A stretch of DNA of 64,000 bases. It comes from Rhododendron vialii. Lineage: Eukaryota > Streptophyta > Magnoliopsida > Ericales > Ericaceae. Below the pieces are notes generated by a model. It worked only from the letters and a program-made list of their open reading frames with translations, was not told the DNA's origin and searched no databases. The translations under genes were made by a program, and so were the position numbers. The stretch is from the NCBI RefSeq assembly GCF_030253575.1, contig NC_080562.1, forward strand, positions 41,331,852-41,395,851, in the 5' to 3' direction. This document shows positions 14,001 to 24,780 of the stretch, piece after piece. Position 1 is the stretch's first letter, and every line of letters begins with the position of its first letter.

Positions 14001-15437
14001 TTTTGCCTTAATGAAACGATCTAAGAACTCTGATGTTAAGCTTCACAAAGCCATGTGAGAGAAGGCAATGGAAATATGATTCTCTCTCTCTCTCTCTCCC
14101 CTTTCTGATCAGCAGGATATCATTTTATGCTTTCATAAGCTCAGGAACCAAAAGAAACAAAAAAACAAAAAATGAAGTGGGAATTGAAACAGAGCACAAC
14201 CTTCTTTTTGCAATCATGAATTACTATGGAATAAAGATATTACCCACAAACCTTACCCCTTTTGGGTTAGCACATCCATGGCTGCAGCAAATGCCCCAAC
14301 CCCAGGGAAAATGAGTCGTTCTGCAATGAGAATGTCTTTTGGCGATTGCACCTGGAAGAATAAAATTAAGGCTTCTTATGTGTCGCTTAATTTCATTTGC
14401 ATATTTTGGTTACCAACATCTTAACAAAGGGAGGCACACATCAAATGGATCAAATACGCAGAGCCAATTTTCCTGACTTGTTTAGTGATTCCTTGTTTCT
14501 GTCTCCTACATGTGACACATAATTTCATCCAGTGGCGGACGCAGGATATGGGCGGACGCAGGATATGTGCTTAGTGGGGGCCCAAACTACATGTATTCCA
14601 TAATATAGTCAGAGATTGTGTGTAAGTAGCCGCTATTTAATTTACACAAACAACCAAAAAATGGTTGATAACTTAGAATTATAGGGACTTGCATGGGCCA
14701 AACTCATGAAACTTCGTCATACAAATTTTAAGAATTCTTTTTCATCAAGGGACTTGCATGGGCCGACCTCATGAAACTTCGTCATATAAACCTAAACAAC
14801 TAATACAATCAAAAAGAACATTTGTAGTTGTGCAGGGCCTGGCACCCCCTTCTGTCCACCCCTCGTTTCATCCCCTCACGACAATACATTTTCCCACCCT
14901 CTTTACGTCAATACATACATTTGCATCCAAGGTTTTCTTTCTCTTCCATTCTAGTAAGTTCGGCAACAAAGCAAGAGGCTACAAAATCAGGAAAAGAAAC
15001 ACTTGAAAAAAGAGGTGAAAACGAAAAGATTACATCTTTGATGTCGAAGCCGAGCGAGCGGATCGCGTTCCTCACGCTTCGAACGTTGCCCGCTCCGTAG
15101 TCAAGCAGCGTCACCACTGCAAATTTCGAAAACCACAAACAGTTCCAAGTTCAGTTACATAGCAGCAATAATGAGGCAGCGCAAAACACATACAATTATG
15201 AATGTATTTAGCTACTATAAGTATTGAGAAAATGTATTTACCGGGATTGTTGTATACACCGGCGGAGGCGCGGACGGAGAAAGTGGACGGCGGTTTGAGT
15301 TTGGGAGAGTTAGTGTTGGAGTCGTGGCGGAGGAAATGCAGGGATCGAGGAGCCGACGGAGGAGGAGGAGAAGGCGGTGGAGATGGGGCGGTTGTAGCCG
15401 CCAGGAAGTGTGAGGGACGCAAATTGGCCGCCTCCAT
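2076..15437 (-). CDS. HISN4: Imidazole glycerol phosphate synthase HisHF, chloroplastic (19 exons)
   Basis: Bifunctional histidine-biosynthesis enzyme. The glutaminase half makes ammonia, and the cyclase half joins it to PRFAR to give imidazole glycerol phosphate and AICAR. Exons: 15437-15242, 15116-15034, 14351-14257, 13380-13277, 11441-11272, 11156-11042, 10555-10500, 10409-10371, 10155-10057, 9765-9703, 9476-9414, 9288-9206, 7377-7269, 7178-7125, 6302-6215, 4343-4306, 3515-3410, 2894-2728, 2180-2076. These give 610 codons plus stop in one continuous frame. The first ~60 residues are Ser/Pro-rich, like a plastid transit peptide. The glutamine amidotransferase domain has Cys144 (GICLG) and the His249/Glu251 pair (FHPEKS). 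The HisF barrel follows from about residue 280, with Asp292 (ACLDVR) and Asp450 (SIDPRR). Exon 6 ends at a GC donor. The C-terminus runs about 17 residues past the usual EVRI end. The introns carry several transposons. Confidence 0.95.
4906..5336. mobile_element. Palindromic MITE, family B, copy 1 (HISN4 intron 15)
   Basis: Two arms of about 215 bp are near-complements. The outer ends are AGAGATTAAATTC and GAATTTATTCTCT; the inner arms share a 'gatcaagttga/acttgatc' segment and a stretch close to 'aattgaattttg'. A second copy with the same end sequence lies at 15531-15947. It has no coding capacity and sits wholly inside the intron between exons 15 and 16. Confidence 0.75.
7551..8398 (+). mobile_element. 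TRIM-like array of short LTR-type repeats (HISN4 intron 12)
   Basis: A unit of about 60-75 bp containing GATATACATTGTTGGGCCC and CTTAAGCTTTTGGGACTACT recurs at 7551-7608, 7633-7690, 7716-7878 (interrupted) and 8041-8119, with fragments around 8311-8398. The third copy ends in TTAACA followed at once by TGGTATTAGAGC (7879-7890), one base different from the tRNA-iMet primer-binding site. A purine-rich GGCGAGGGAGGA lies just before the fourth copy, where a polypurine tract would be. Inference: a miniature terminal-repeat retrotransposon (7716-8119) within tandem LTR copies. Confidence 0.45.
7747..7822 (-). mobile_element. 5'-truncated LINE tail with 17-bp target duplication
   Basis: A 76-bp insert begins with a T run then GATAAGTAAATAAG; read on the minus strand it ends in TTACTTATC plus poly(A). 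It is flanked by a perfect 17-bp duplication ATTGTTGGGCCCATTTC (7730-7746 and 7823-7839) and splits one TRIM-like repeat, so it is younger than that repeat. Poly(A) with a long target duplication is the mark of target-primed reverse transcription. Confidence 0.7.
8116..8585. repeat. Direct duplication of ~183 bp in HISN4 intron 12
   Basis: Segments 8116-8299 and 8403-8585 are highly similar; both contain 'cctattcttcccaaagacca' and end 'ggaaatattctggatattctttt'. They are offset by about 287 bp and separated by TRIM-like repeat fragments. Immediately after the second copy, 8589-8618 is a near-perfect small palindrome built on CATCCAGAATAT. Confidence 0.75.
9551..9681. mobile_element. Mutator-type MITE, family C, copy 1 (HISN4 intron 10)
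   Basis: A 131-bp palindrome whose ends are GGGAAAATGACGGCCAAG and its complement. The flanking nonamers TTTTTCCAA and TCTTTCCAA differ at one position, in keeping with the 9-bp duplication of Mutator-like elements. A second copy is at 28943-29071. Confidence 0.7.
11658..12278 (-). pseudogene. Decayed LINE reverse transcriptase fragment (HISN4 intron 4)
   Basis: Read on the minus strand from about 12278 down, broken frames give VVLVDET, then a [14 protein letters not shown] segment, then [15 protein letters not shown] and [13 protein letters not shown], and finally GRGRPKLT and WRKRIHVA near 11670. This is the order of the C-terminal part of plant non-LTR retrotransposon reverse transcriptases. 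Stop codons and frameshifts interrupt it, so it is a dead fragment. It lies on the same strand as the host gene, inside the intron between exons 4 and 5. Confidence 0.75.
12282..12517. repeat. Tandem duplication of ~114 bp
   Basis: Copies 12282-12395 and 12403-12517 both start GCAAACAACATACACCATG and end with 'aattccagccagagta'. They lie next to the LINE fragment in HISN4 intron 4. Confidence 0.8.
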
Positions 15438-15530
15438 TGCCCCGCCACTTTTCTCTCTGTTTCTCTCCTAGAAAAACAAGAGGGTAACAGCTAAAATGCA
15501 ATCTACGAGAGTCAAAATTAAGAGATTATC

Positions 15531-15947
15531 CTTTCCACCTGGGTGGGAAACCCCGGTTTCCACCATTGCTATTTGTGGGTCCTACTATGCATTATTTCGG
15601 TAATCTGAATCGTTTATCTTGTAAGAATTGCAAAAAAATGTATCCATCCAAAAAATTAGCTAGATCGGACATAGAAAAAGTATATCAAAATTGAATTTTA
15701 GTTTGTAAAATGGATGGCTTGATTCTTTAAAGTAAAACTCTCTGTGACCGTTTATTTTACAAACCAAAATTCAATATTTTTGATATATCAATTTTTGTTC
15801 GATCAAGCTAATTTTTTGCGTGGATATAATTCTATGTTGATCCTACAATATTAATGGTTCAGATTATTATAAATATTGCAAGGTGAAACTCACAATGGGT
15901 GACGGAAACTAGGGATTTTCCACCTAAGGTGGGGAGAATTTAATCTC
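15531..15947. mobile_element. Palindromic MITE, family B, copy 2, in the HISN4 promoter
   Basis: An inverted repeat with outer ends close to GAGATTAAATTCT, matching the element at 4906-5336, including inner 'tagatcggac' and 'ttcgatcaagcta' segments. It begins about 95 bp upstream of the HISN4 start codon, so it probably overlaps or abuts the HISN4 core promoter. Confidence 0.7.
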
Positions 15948-16338
15948 CAAAATTAAACATTAAACAAACGAAAAGATCGACGACTGCTTGTGAGTTGTTG
16001 ACTATTGAGTGTTAAATGGGCTCAAGCCCATGCAAAGATGAACAATGAATGAGCCCAATCATTATACAGCTAGAATGGGCCAATACAGCCCGTTTTCCTG
16101 TTGTAAACGCTGGTTAACTAGCCCATCATTGGCATTGCCACTGTAACGGCCCGTTTGTCGGACGGATAAGGTTCTTAGTGGATAAGAAAGAATAGTGGAT
16201 ATGTTATAGGGGGATTATTTAAAGAGGTGGATAAGAGGTGGCATGGTTCGGTCCCGATTGGTTCGGGTAACCGGTTTTCGAATTTTTTTGAAAACCCCTT
16301 TTATAGCTTGTTGGGTTATTTAACTTGACCAAATTATC
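15948..16338. other. Intergenic spacer, no gene seen
   Basis: AT-rich DNA between the MITE and the Mutator-like foldback. No ORF, RNA gene or recognisable repeat was found. Confidence 0.4.
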
Positions 16339-16347
16339 TTTCAGTTT

Positions 16348-17434
16348 AGGGAAATTTATAAAAATGGTCCCTCTAGTTTGCATGAGTTCTCATTTTCATC
16401 CCTCTACTATTAATTGTATCAATTTTAACCCTATGGTATTCATTCCATCTCAATTTCGTCCTTCTCCCTAACGCCATCCATGAAACAAACGGAATTGAAG
16501 GGCAAAATTGTTATTTTCTCTCACAGAGGGACCAAATTGAAATTTTATGCAAACCAGAGGGATTATTTTTAAAATTTTACATTTTACTTTCGTTTTTTGC
16601 AAATAAAATAAAAAATTCCATAAGTAATGTATTTGACAACTGAATTATTTTTTATTGGGTAATCAAACTATATTGGAAAATTTATATTTCATTACACATT
16701 ACAAAAATATTAGAAAATGTACAAATCAACCCCTTAGCTAATGTCTTTGTATCATGTTCTTATAATCTTCTTATTTTTTCACCCAATAAAAAAAATGTTT
16801 AAAATCCGTGTTTATTTGTTATATGAGTGATCTTATGAGTAAGTCCCAAAATAAATACACTTATACCCATATTTTAATGTATTTGATCTCTTAATATTTA
16901 ATAGTGTTTCATTGCTTAATTAAACACAATTACAAGATTTATAAATACTACTGAACAACTTTTTCTTTTTAATCATGTGACAAAAAAAATAACGATAATG
17001 AAAATTCAATTGAAAAAAAAAATACAAGACCAAGACAATTAACATAAGGGTTGTTTTTCGAATTTTCTCATATTTTTTGTGATGCATATAATAAAAACTT
17101 TACAAAATTTCTACATATATTTTATTATTCAATATAAAATGAGATGAGAAATATATTATATATGATGTATTTTAAATTTATTTACAAAAACAAAAGTAAA
17201 AAACAAAATTATAGAAATAGTCCCTCTAGTTTGCATAAAATCTCAATTTAGTCCCTCTGCGAGGAGAAATGACAATTTTGTCCTCCAATTCCGTTTGTTT
17301 CATTAACGCCGTAAGCAAGAGGGACGAAATTGAGACAGAATGCAAATTATAGGACTAAAAGTAACACAATTGATACTAGAGGGACGAAAATGAAAATTCA
17401 TGCAAACTAGAGGGACCATTTATAAAAATTTCCC
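16348..17434. mobile_element. Mutator-like foldback element with perfect 9-bp target duplication
   Basis: The ends GGGAAATTTATAAAAATGG and their near-complement bound long inverted arms (about 16348-16585 and 17200-17434) that share 'ggtccctctagtttgcat' and 'aaacaaacggaattg' on opposite strands. A 9-bp duplication TTCAGTTTA lies exactly at both edges (16339-16347 and 17435-17443). The ~600-bp middle is AT-rich and has no transposase. Long terminal repeats with 9-bp duplications indicate a non-autonomous Mutator-like element. Confidence 0.85.
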
Positions 17435-17702
17435 TTCAGTTTATAAAATGGGTTAGATGGGTTTTGATTCATTTTGACCCAATTCATAAATGGGTTTTGG
17501 TTCAATTTATCAGGCCTAACCGAAAGTGCATCTCGTCTGTGCTATTTTCAATACGGCTGCTATCCTCAACTCAGAGAGTCTATGCCAGGTTTGAGAGTTT
17601 ATATGTATGCTATGTTAAACTCCTAGGAGCACACTAGCACAGAATTCAAGCTGGCCCAGACTTTCTAATTGCTTGAAGTGGATAATTTGATCATTAAGGG
17701 GG

Positions 17703-17997
17703 CGTTTAGTATCCTTTTTGTTTTCAGTTTTTGGTTTTTATTTTTACTTTTTTAAAAATTAATGAAGAAAACTTGATTGGTAACAAGTTTCTACTTTTTT
17801 GTTTTTAATAAACTTTTATAGAATTTTTGTAAACTATAGAAACTACAAAAAGGTGATTTTCTCAGTTTTTTTTTTTTTTTTTTTTTGAGAAACACAAATA
17901 TTAGAAAACATATTTCTTGTTTTATTTTTATGAAAACATAAACCTGTTTCTACTTCTAGTATCTTAAAAACAAAAAACTGAAAAGGTTACCAAACGC
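17703..17997. mobile_element. MITE with ~30-bp terminal inverted repeats
   Basis: The left end GCGTTTAGTATCCTTTTTG plus 'ttttcagttttt' is mirrored by 'aaaaactgaaaaggttaccaaacgc' on the right. The interior is AT-rich with a long T run (about 17867-17886) and no ORF. I could not define a clean target duplication. The element ends about 375 bp upstream of the BAP31-like start codon. Confidence 0.6.
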
Positions 17998-18372
17998 ATC
18001 TTTCGAAAATTGCGTGAAAGAGAAAAAGAAGTGAGAAAATATGCTTTCCTCTCTTTCTTGTTGCAGTGTAGACATTTTGTTGGATTATTGACTCCTCAAA
18101 GCAAAAGTTCTATTCCATGCCCAGGCATCTGGGTCATGGAAAGTGTTAGTAATTCCTTAACTAAACCCAAAGTTTTTGAAGGCAAAAAAAAAAAAGAACA
18201 GTTAGGAATCTAATATGAGTTCCAAGCAAAGCAACAGTCAAAACAAGAAGACTTGTATATTCTTTCCTTTTCCTCTTCCTCATCCACATTCTTGCTTTCC
18301 TCAATTAGACATTACCATTTCCCGGGAATTCATTCAGCTTGAGCCATTTTTTTTCCCCAGCAAATCGGAAAC

Positions 18373-19412
18373 ATGATTCAGATTTTGTATCCACTAGTTT
18401 TCCTTGAAATGGGTCTGATTCTAGCCCTTGTATTTGGAACACCCGTAAGGAGATTATTGATCATGGGGTTGGACAGAGCAAAGCAGGGGAGGAGCCCATT
18501 GGTGGCGAAAACTGTTGCCGGAACCTTGTTTGTGGTGTTCATCTCAAGCTTATACAGTGTAATGGAGATCCAGAAACGTTCGATGGAAACTGGTTCACTT
18601 AATCCTACTGATCAGGTTCTTCAGGCATATAATCTGCTAGAGGCATCACTTATGGGTAGCTTCTAATTTTATTCACTGTCTTTGCAAATTCATTTTACTT
18701 TTATCTGGAATAGAGCAAGTTTACCTGCTGGTACCCACATGCCTTTGCCCAAACTAATTTTTTGGCTTGCAATAGTAATACAAAGTCCAGGACTCAAAAG
18801 CAGCAATGTTCTGCACCGATTTAGTGCCATTTTGGTACAATCCCAAATCAAGACAACTCGATTAAACTCATCTCATTTTCAATGCAAATCAAACAGTTCG
18901 GACTTTGGACGATGTGGTAGAAATGGCAATAGCCATCTTTGATATCAAAGATGACATTGCCATTTTTTAGCATTAACATATGACAACGGGTGCGGACTTG
19001 GGCTTCTAGGCCTGTTATTGCACCAAACCCACGTCACAAAAATGATTGAAAAAAATAAAAACCCATGTCACAAAAAAGTTCCACCTTATTTTAAAAAGAT
19101 CGAGGGGCTGAGTAGTTGATCTGTTGGTTGTGTTTTCCTTTCCTTTTGCTCATTAAGCCCCTTATTCCAAAACCATGTCTTTGGCTCATCCATTAAAATT
19201 CCAAGCACATTTGTGCTGCAGGATTCTCTCTTTTCCTTGGATTAATAATAGATCGACTACACTACTATATCAAGGAGCTCAAACTACTGAAGAACAGTAT
19301 GGAGGAAATTACGCAAGAACACAAGACAGGGGTTATGCAAGAGAGATCATTGAAAGCTGAACAAGGAACAAAGCTGAAAGAGACAGACTCCAAACCAACA
19401 AAGCAGCTTTGA
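18373..19412 (+). CDS. BAP31-like endoplasmic reticulum membrane protein (short form, 2 exons)
   Basis: Exons 18373-18655 and 19222-19412 join in phase to give 157 residues. The junction reads EASLMG then FSLFLG. The start MIQILYPLVFLEM matches the conserved N-terminus of plant B-cell-receptor-associated-protein-31-like proteins. Three hydrophobic segments are visible, at roughly residues 4-22, 45-62 and 88-105. A charged helical tail after YYIKELKLLK could form a coiled coil. Family role: ER membrane chaperone or export factor. The protein is much shorter than animal BAP31, but short versions are normal in plants. No KKXX retrieval signal ends the protein (last residues PTKQL). Reading through the donor instead would stop after three codons, which supports the splice. 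Confidence 0.88.
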
Positions 19413-22400
19413 AGGGAGCAATCAAGGAAGAAGACATGGGTATATATGTACATGATGGAAGCATAAGGGTGTAATTAATTGATTCTCACTAAGGCATGAG
19501 AATTTTATGTTTAGTTCACTTCAATTGACAAGAAAGAAAGAAAAAAATTGACATGTTATGTTGCTTGTACTGATGCATGATTTTACTCCTGACTGAATAA
19601 TGATTTTGTGGATAGTATTTGATATGCCCTTGTCTCAACTTTGGACATTTGATACGCACTCGTCACGACTTTTTTATCGTGTGTATATAATCGTCCATCG
19701 CTTACGCGATCTCTGAGAAAATCACCACTTTGCGCTTGAGAATTGAGATGGCTGTGCTACAACTAAAAGAAGTGGGCAAAAATAAGGGCATTGTAAGAGC
19801 AATTGATAGAGCTAGACTTGGCACTTTAGTCCAATAAAATAGTGTTCCGATATAGTAGTAGAATGTGTTAGGAGTATGACTTATCGCAGTATTAGATCTC
19901 TCCTCTTATTTAAACTTGATGTTATCAAACTCAGAAAACTTCCAATTTTCACAAGACGGCGATGACGCGAGAGGGTTGACATTTTATGGTAATATCAGCG
20001 TACCCTTTCGTTAACTGTATGTATCAACTGAGAGCGACTTGATAGTGATATTCTCCATGCGTTGAGGGAAAGCACAAAGCTTTGGAATAATATATTTATC
20101 CACTTACTAACTTAAACTTGTATTTTAAATTAAAAAAAATTCATTTAGTCATAAAAATCGGCTAAGAGCATCAACATTGAAATCGCCATATATTATTTTG
20201 GTTGAAATGCTGAGCAAAAGTTCAAAATGGAGGCTACTCTAAACTCGCTACGTCTCATATTTTAGAATATGAACCGTTTGGGCAACGTTCTAGCGAGTTT
20301 GTGCACCTCCTTTTCGGACTTTTTCTCCGCGTGTTAGTTGTTCATCAAGTATCCATTATTTTACCCTCCTTTAGTTTACTTTGCTCTTAATTAATAAAAT
20401 TTGACTATTAGATAAGGAAATTATTGTGATATATATGCTACAACTACAATTTCTACAATCACTCATGAAACTTAAAACAAACATAGAAAAATTTAAAGCC
20501 ATTAAATTTAAAGTTTCAATTAGATTTAAAACTACGATATCATACACCATATGATCATTGTAATATTGTCGTTGGAGTATGATGGTTAAAAAAATGACCA
20601 TTCCAAAACTTGCCCCCGAATGGGCGGGGGATTGGTCTTTCGGATTAATCGAGGTGCGCATAAGTTGGTCGTACACCTGGTTATCATAAGAAATTAAATT
20701 TATTTTGATGATATTATGTTAGACAGTTAAGAGTAAAGAGTCTGGTAGTGCAATGTCCATCTAAAGAAATGGCTAAGTAAATTAGAAAAAGCAATTATTC
20801 AGTTCTGATTTGATGTTAAAAAATTTTAGGCTAGTTTGGATGATGCTTATCCATTTTGGTTGGTAAAGTCACTATGGCTACTAGTTTAATGTATTCAGTT
20901 ACATCTAAGGAACCAACCTGCCGTCCTGTAACTACCCCCACACGTTTCAAATTTGGCCGGCAATTTTGTTGCAAGAGGGGACTTTTACCTACCGAGGGCC
21001 AAGGTTTTTTTTGTAAACTTAGATGTCCGAGTTAATTTACGTACGTGCACTTTGACTAATTCAATAACTCTACAAATAACGATTAGGCAAATCTCCGGTA
21101 GTCTGATCAAAAGATCCTCCGTGGACAATGAGAATCGAACATACGAACCTGAGAAAGTAGGCCATGCAGTCACTATCGCGCTTGTACTCGACCAACCGTC
21201 GGGGTTTCAAGTGGGGGCTTGATTTTACCAAACCAAATTGCCAAGGGAGACAAAGAGTGGACTATGTTTCCATTGAGAATTTGAGAGAGAGGGGGGGACC
21301 CTATATAAGTTGAACCTTTCCAGTGGCACGCCAAGTCTGTGATTTTCACACCACAGAAAGGTCTAATGTACAGAGAGCAGTTGACCTGCTATTTATGCTA
21401 TCAATGCACTTTATTCAAAGTCTACTATATTCACACCCCACACACACAAAAATGTCTTAAGACTCTTAACCCACAAAGAGTGGTTTTTGTTTGACTTGTT
21501 GGAGTCTCCTCTTTATTCTAAGCCATGGCCCTCCAATCCAGAAAAGACTTACCAACCACATTCCTACGCATTTGAACTCAAATCAAGGCCTTGAGTGTTG
21601 GGGAGGGAATATCGCAACTTAAATTACTGTACTAACTTTTTAAAAGTTCTAACTTTTTTTCTAATGAATGGAAATTTGGTCTAATTTAAGTGCATATCGA
21701 CTAATTTTGGGATTCTGAATTAACAAATGGGCAGACCCTCTTTCTAATGGCCCCAACATTCGGAATGTTTAGCTTCCGTGAGTTCAAACATACGAACTCA
21801 TATAGGACAAATTCTTATTTGCTTTCTCGTATCCACATGGCTAAATTTGTCGGAGTTTTCAAAACTTTAAAAGTTATTTAAAATTAAACGAGCTCGGGTC
21901 TAATGAGAAAAGGGGCAATGTTTCTAGACTGGTGGCCCACAAATGAGCAGCCCCCATTATCACCTCTGGAAGTGATTAACTTTATTCTCCTCACACGTCT
22001 TGTAATTGTTGTTGAAATGTGAAAGCAACTTCGAATTTTATCAATTGCCGTGGATGGAAGGAATATGAGATCGAAAAGGAATAGTTTTCCGTGAATTTCA
22101 CGATTTATTGAAAAAAAATCAAGTACTACAACTCTTTAAAAGTCAATTTCAAAATACAGATTGATTACAACTCGGTTAATGTGAAATCTGGCTCAATCTT
22201 TGAAGATGGCTTAAGAACGTCAAAGCGTGTGCGTGCGTGTGAAATTATCTACTATTTCATATGTGTTTTGAATGCAAACAAATAGACTAAAACACACCAC
22301 ACCGTAATGATTGATTTCATTTACTTGTGAAATCAGAAAATTAAAAAACACCTCTTTTTTCAATAAAAAAATGTGAAGTTGTCTATTACTCCCCTATGTA

Positions 22401-23280
22401 ATCGAAGCAAATATACAAGTTTTAACCAAATAATTACGTACCCTAAGCCTCCAACACAATTATTCAATTTTGAAAACATAAATAGTTTCGGAGGCTTTTG
22501 TACTGACTGTTACCAATAACGCTATTTCCGGTAAGTAATACAAAACACTCTTATCCTCCAATTTGTTTATTTATTCAATTGAGAGTTACACCTCAGTATT
22601 TCATTTAAGTATAATATTCTGTTTGAAAGATATAGTTTGTATCTCTTTGTTATAAGTATTACTTTGTAACTAGCTCGACTATGTACAATGTAAACTAGTT
22701 GATGGAGTTGTCGAATGTTGTAGTACTTGTAACTAGCTCGACTATGTACAATGTATACTAGTTGATGGAGTTGTCGATACGTCCCTCTAGATACAAGCTA
22801 TATCTTTAAAACAAAATAACTTAGGCTGTTAGTAATTGGCAATTGAAACTTTCTATTTGAAAACCATTAATAATTTTTTACGACAATATTCCAAGAAATG
22901 AATGCCTTGTCACTTTAGAGCTCGCTGGACTTTCCTCGTTGCTCTGGATACGGACTTCCTCGGACTTTCCTAGATATTTAACACAGTGTTTGGACCTTGA
23001 GAAAACAAAATGAGAGAAAACTAGAAGGAGAAGGGGAGAGAAATTTTTTTGTGCACAACACTAGAATTTGTTATTTTCTTTCCTCTTTCTCCCCAAACCA
23101 AACAATGCTCAATGACAATGTGGATCAGTTGCAAACCCAAATATATTGAGTTCAAAACTTGATAATCTCTTGGGGCCAGGCCACAAGGGAGAATTTTTTT
23201 GTGTTCTCCTAATCCCGACGTACATGGCCCGTCTTTGACCGGACCGGAGAGGAGAATAGTTGAGCTGCGCGTAAATTGGC
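19413..23280. other. Intergenic region of ~3.9 kb without a supported gene
   Basis: No ORF here looks like a protein family and the base composition is spacer-like. A likely SINE tail fragment lies at about 20643-20690 (motif 'atcgaggtgcgcataagttgg') and a related scrap at 23263-23290. Short tandem duplications are listed separately. Confidence 0.5.
22660..22777. repeat. Two tandem copies of a ~54-bp unit
   Basis: Units at 22660-22714 and 22724-22777 both contain GTAACTAGCTCGACTATG and end GATGGAGTTGTCGA. They differ by a handful of bases. Confidence 0.85.
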
Positions 23281-24666
23281 CTAAACACCCCTGACCGAAA
23301 AAAAAACGTGTACACCAAGTAATTTAAGGGAAACAGCTAAAAAAAAAGTAAAATGAGAGAGGAAGAGAAAACTAAATTGAAGAAAGAACACAACTTCCAT
23401 TAACTTTCTCTTTAAATCGAGAATTACAAGAACAATTACATTTTCATCATTTCCAAACGACATTAAAAAATCTGTTGAATCATAATTGCAATCGACACCA
23501 CCACCACCAATGGTGTCTGCAGAGATATCTGTTGAAAGATCCTCATTCATAGCAAAGGATGAATTGCCAACATCTTCCAAACCAACATCTGCAGAAAACA
23601 TGTAAGAATCCGCAGGAATTATTAACTCTCTGTCGTTCTGCTCCACAGTTACTGAACTCTCTTCAATGTCTTTGTTCCTAACCGTGACCCAATCTTCATC
23701 CCAATCCCAACTGGGCAAATTTGAACTAATCAAGCTCAGAATCCTCTCCGCCGGAGAATTAGAAGAGGAACTGACGTGGGTCGAGTTCCGTTGATCTTCC
23801 GACTCCTCCACCGACTCCCAAAAACCCTGATCCAACACACTTACCGGAGAATCCCTAGTAAACGTGCCCGTAAGCTTACCCTGACATGCTGAGTTACTGT
23901 CAAACACTTGCTCAAGAAAAGGATGTTTCATAAGTTGCTGAGCTGTCCACCTCTCTTCGCAATCCCTTTCCAAACACTTGCTCAAGAAATCCGTGGCCTC
24001 GTCAGAAAAACACGCCGGGGACTCCGGCACGTCGCCGGAAAACCCGATCCGGTAGAGAGTCGACACCGGGTTGTTCGACTCCGGCCAGGGGTGGGACCCA
24101 GTGGCCATCTCAATTATGGTGCACCCAAGAGCCCAAACGTCGGCCTCGAACCCCTGTTTTTCGCCGCGGGCGACTTCCGGCGCCATGAACGCCGGTGTGC
24201 CGGAGATCGCTGACGTTTCCTCCACCCTCTTGGCACAACCCAAATCAGCAATCTTGACACCATTTTCTGCTAGTAGCAAATTCTCCCCCTTGACGTCGCA
24301 ATGCACCAATCCGTTCAAATGAAGGTAGTCTAATCCATTCAGGATTTGACGCGTGTATATTCGGATTGTCGGTTCATCAAGCGATCCTCCTCCTTTCTTG
24401 ATTTTATCTGAAATTGAGCCGCCTGGGATGTACTCCATGAAAAGGTTGTACGTGGGATTGTTGAATTCAGACGTAATTTCGAAACCTTTGTACTGGACTA
24501 TATGGGGGGAGCTCAATTGAGAGAGAAATTGTTGCTCTTTTTGTAACAAGCTAGAGCGAGAGAGCTCGGCGGATTTGACGGCGAAGAGTTCACCGGCGGT
24601 GGAGGCGGCAACGGAGACGGTCGCGGAGCTGCCGCGGCCGATGGTGGGTCCCCTGCTCCACTCCAT
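23281..24666 (-). CDS. MAP kinase kinase kinase, MAPKKK17/18-type (single exon)
   Basis: A 461-residue intronless serine/threonine kinase. The glycine loop is IGRGSSATV (residues 9-17), with ATP-anchoring Lys31 (FAVK), probable helix-C Glu44, catalytic HCDVKGEN (Asp124), metal-binding DLG in place of DFG (Asp141), activation segment GTPAFMAPE (Glu164), and substrate-lobe DVWALG. The kinase domain spans about residues 3-255. The GTPAFMAPEVARGE signature, intronless layout and acidic tail fit the ABA- and stress-linked MAPKKK17/18/20 clade that activates MKK3 in Arabidopsis; that role is inferred from family. The last ~45 residues after SFGNDEN turn strongly hydrophobic (FFLQFSFLFLSHFTFFL) and look like translated 3' UTR. 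A frameshift or lost stop is possible. Confidence 0.9.
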   Translation of the reverse strand: MEWSRGPTIGRGSSATVSVAASTAGELFAVKSAELSRSSLLQKEQQFLSQLSSPHIVQYKGFEITSEFNNPTYNLFMEYIPGGSISDKIKKGGGSLDEPTIRIYTRQILNGLDYLHLNGLVHCDVKGENLLLAENGVKIADLGCAKRVEETSAISGTPAFMAPEVARGEKQGFEADVWALGCTIIEMATGSHPWPESNNPVSTLYRIGFSGDVPESPACFSDEATDFLSKCLERDCEERWTAQQLMKHPFLEQVFDSNSACQGKLTGTFTRDSPVSVLDQGFWESVEESEDQRNSTHVSSSSNSPAERILSLISSNLPSWDWDEDWVTVRNKDIEESSVTVEQNDRELIIPADSYMFSADVGLEDVGNSSFAMNEDLSTDISADTIGGGGVDCNYDSTDFLMSFGNDENVIVLVILDLKRKLMEVVFFLQFSFLFLSHFTFFLAVSLKLLGVHVFFSVRGV

Positions 24667-24780
24667 TTTTGTGAGAGAGAGAGCAGAGAAGTTTTAGATA
24701 GGTTTGGAGGAAAAAATGGTGTGTTGAGTTTGGTAAGTTGGTTTGAACTTTGATGAGTTGGGTGTGAAGTGTGGTGATGA

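Noticed and set aside
14758..15471. Several short ORFs on both strands around the HISN4 5' end
   Set aside because: They overlap HISN4 exons 1-2 or intron 2 in other frames, and no independent gene is supported.
23908..24322. Plus-strand ORFs of 83-101 codons
   Set aside because: Antisense to the MAPKKK coding region; no family similarity.
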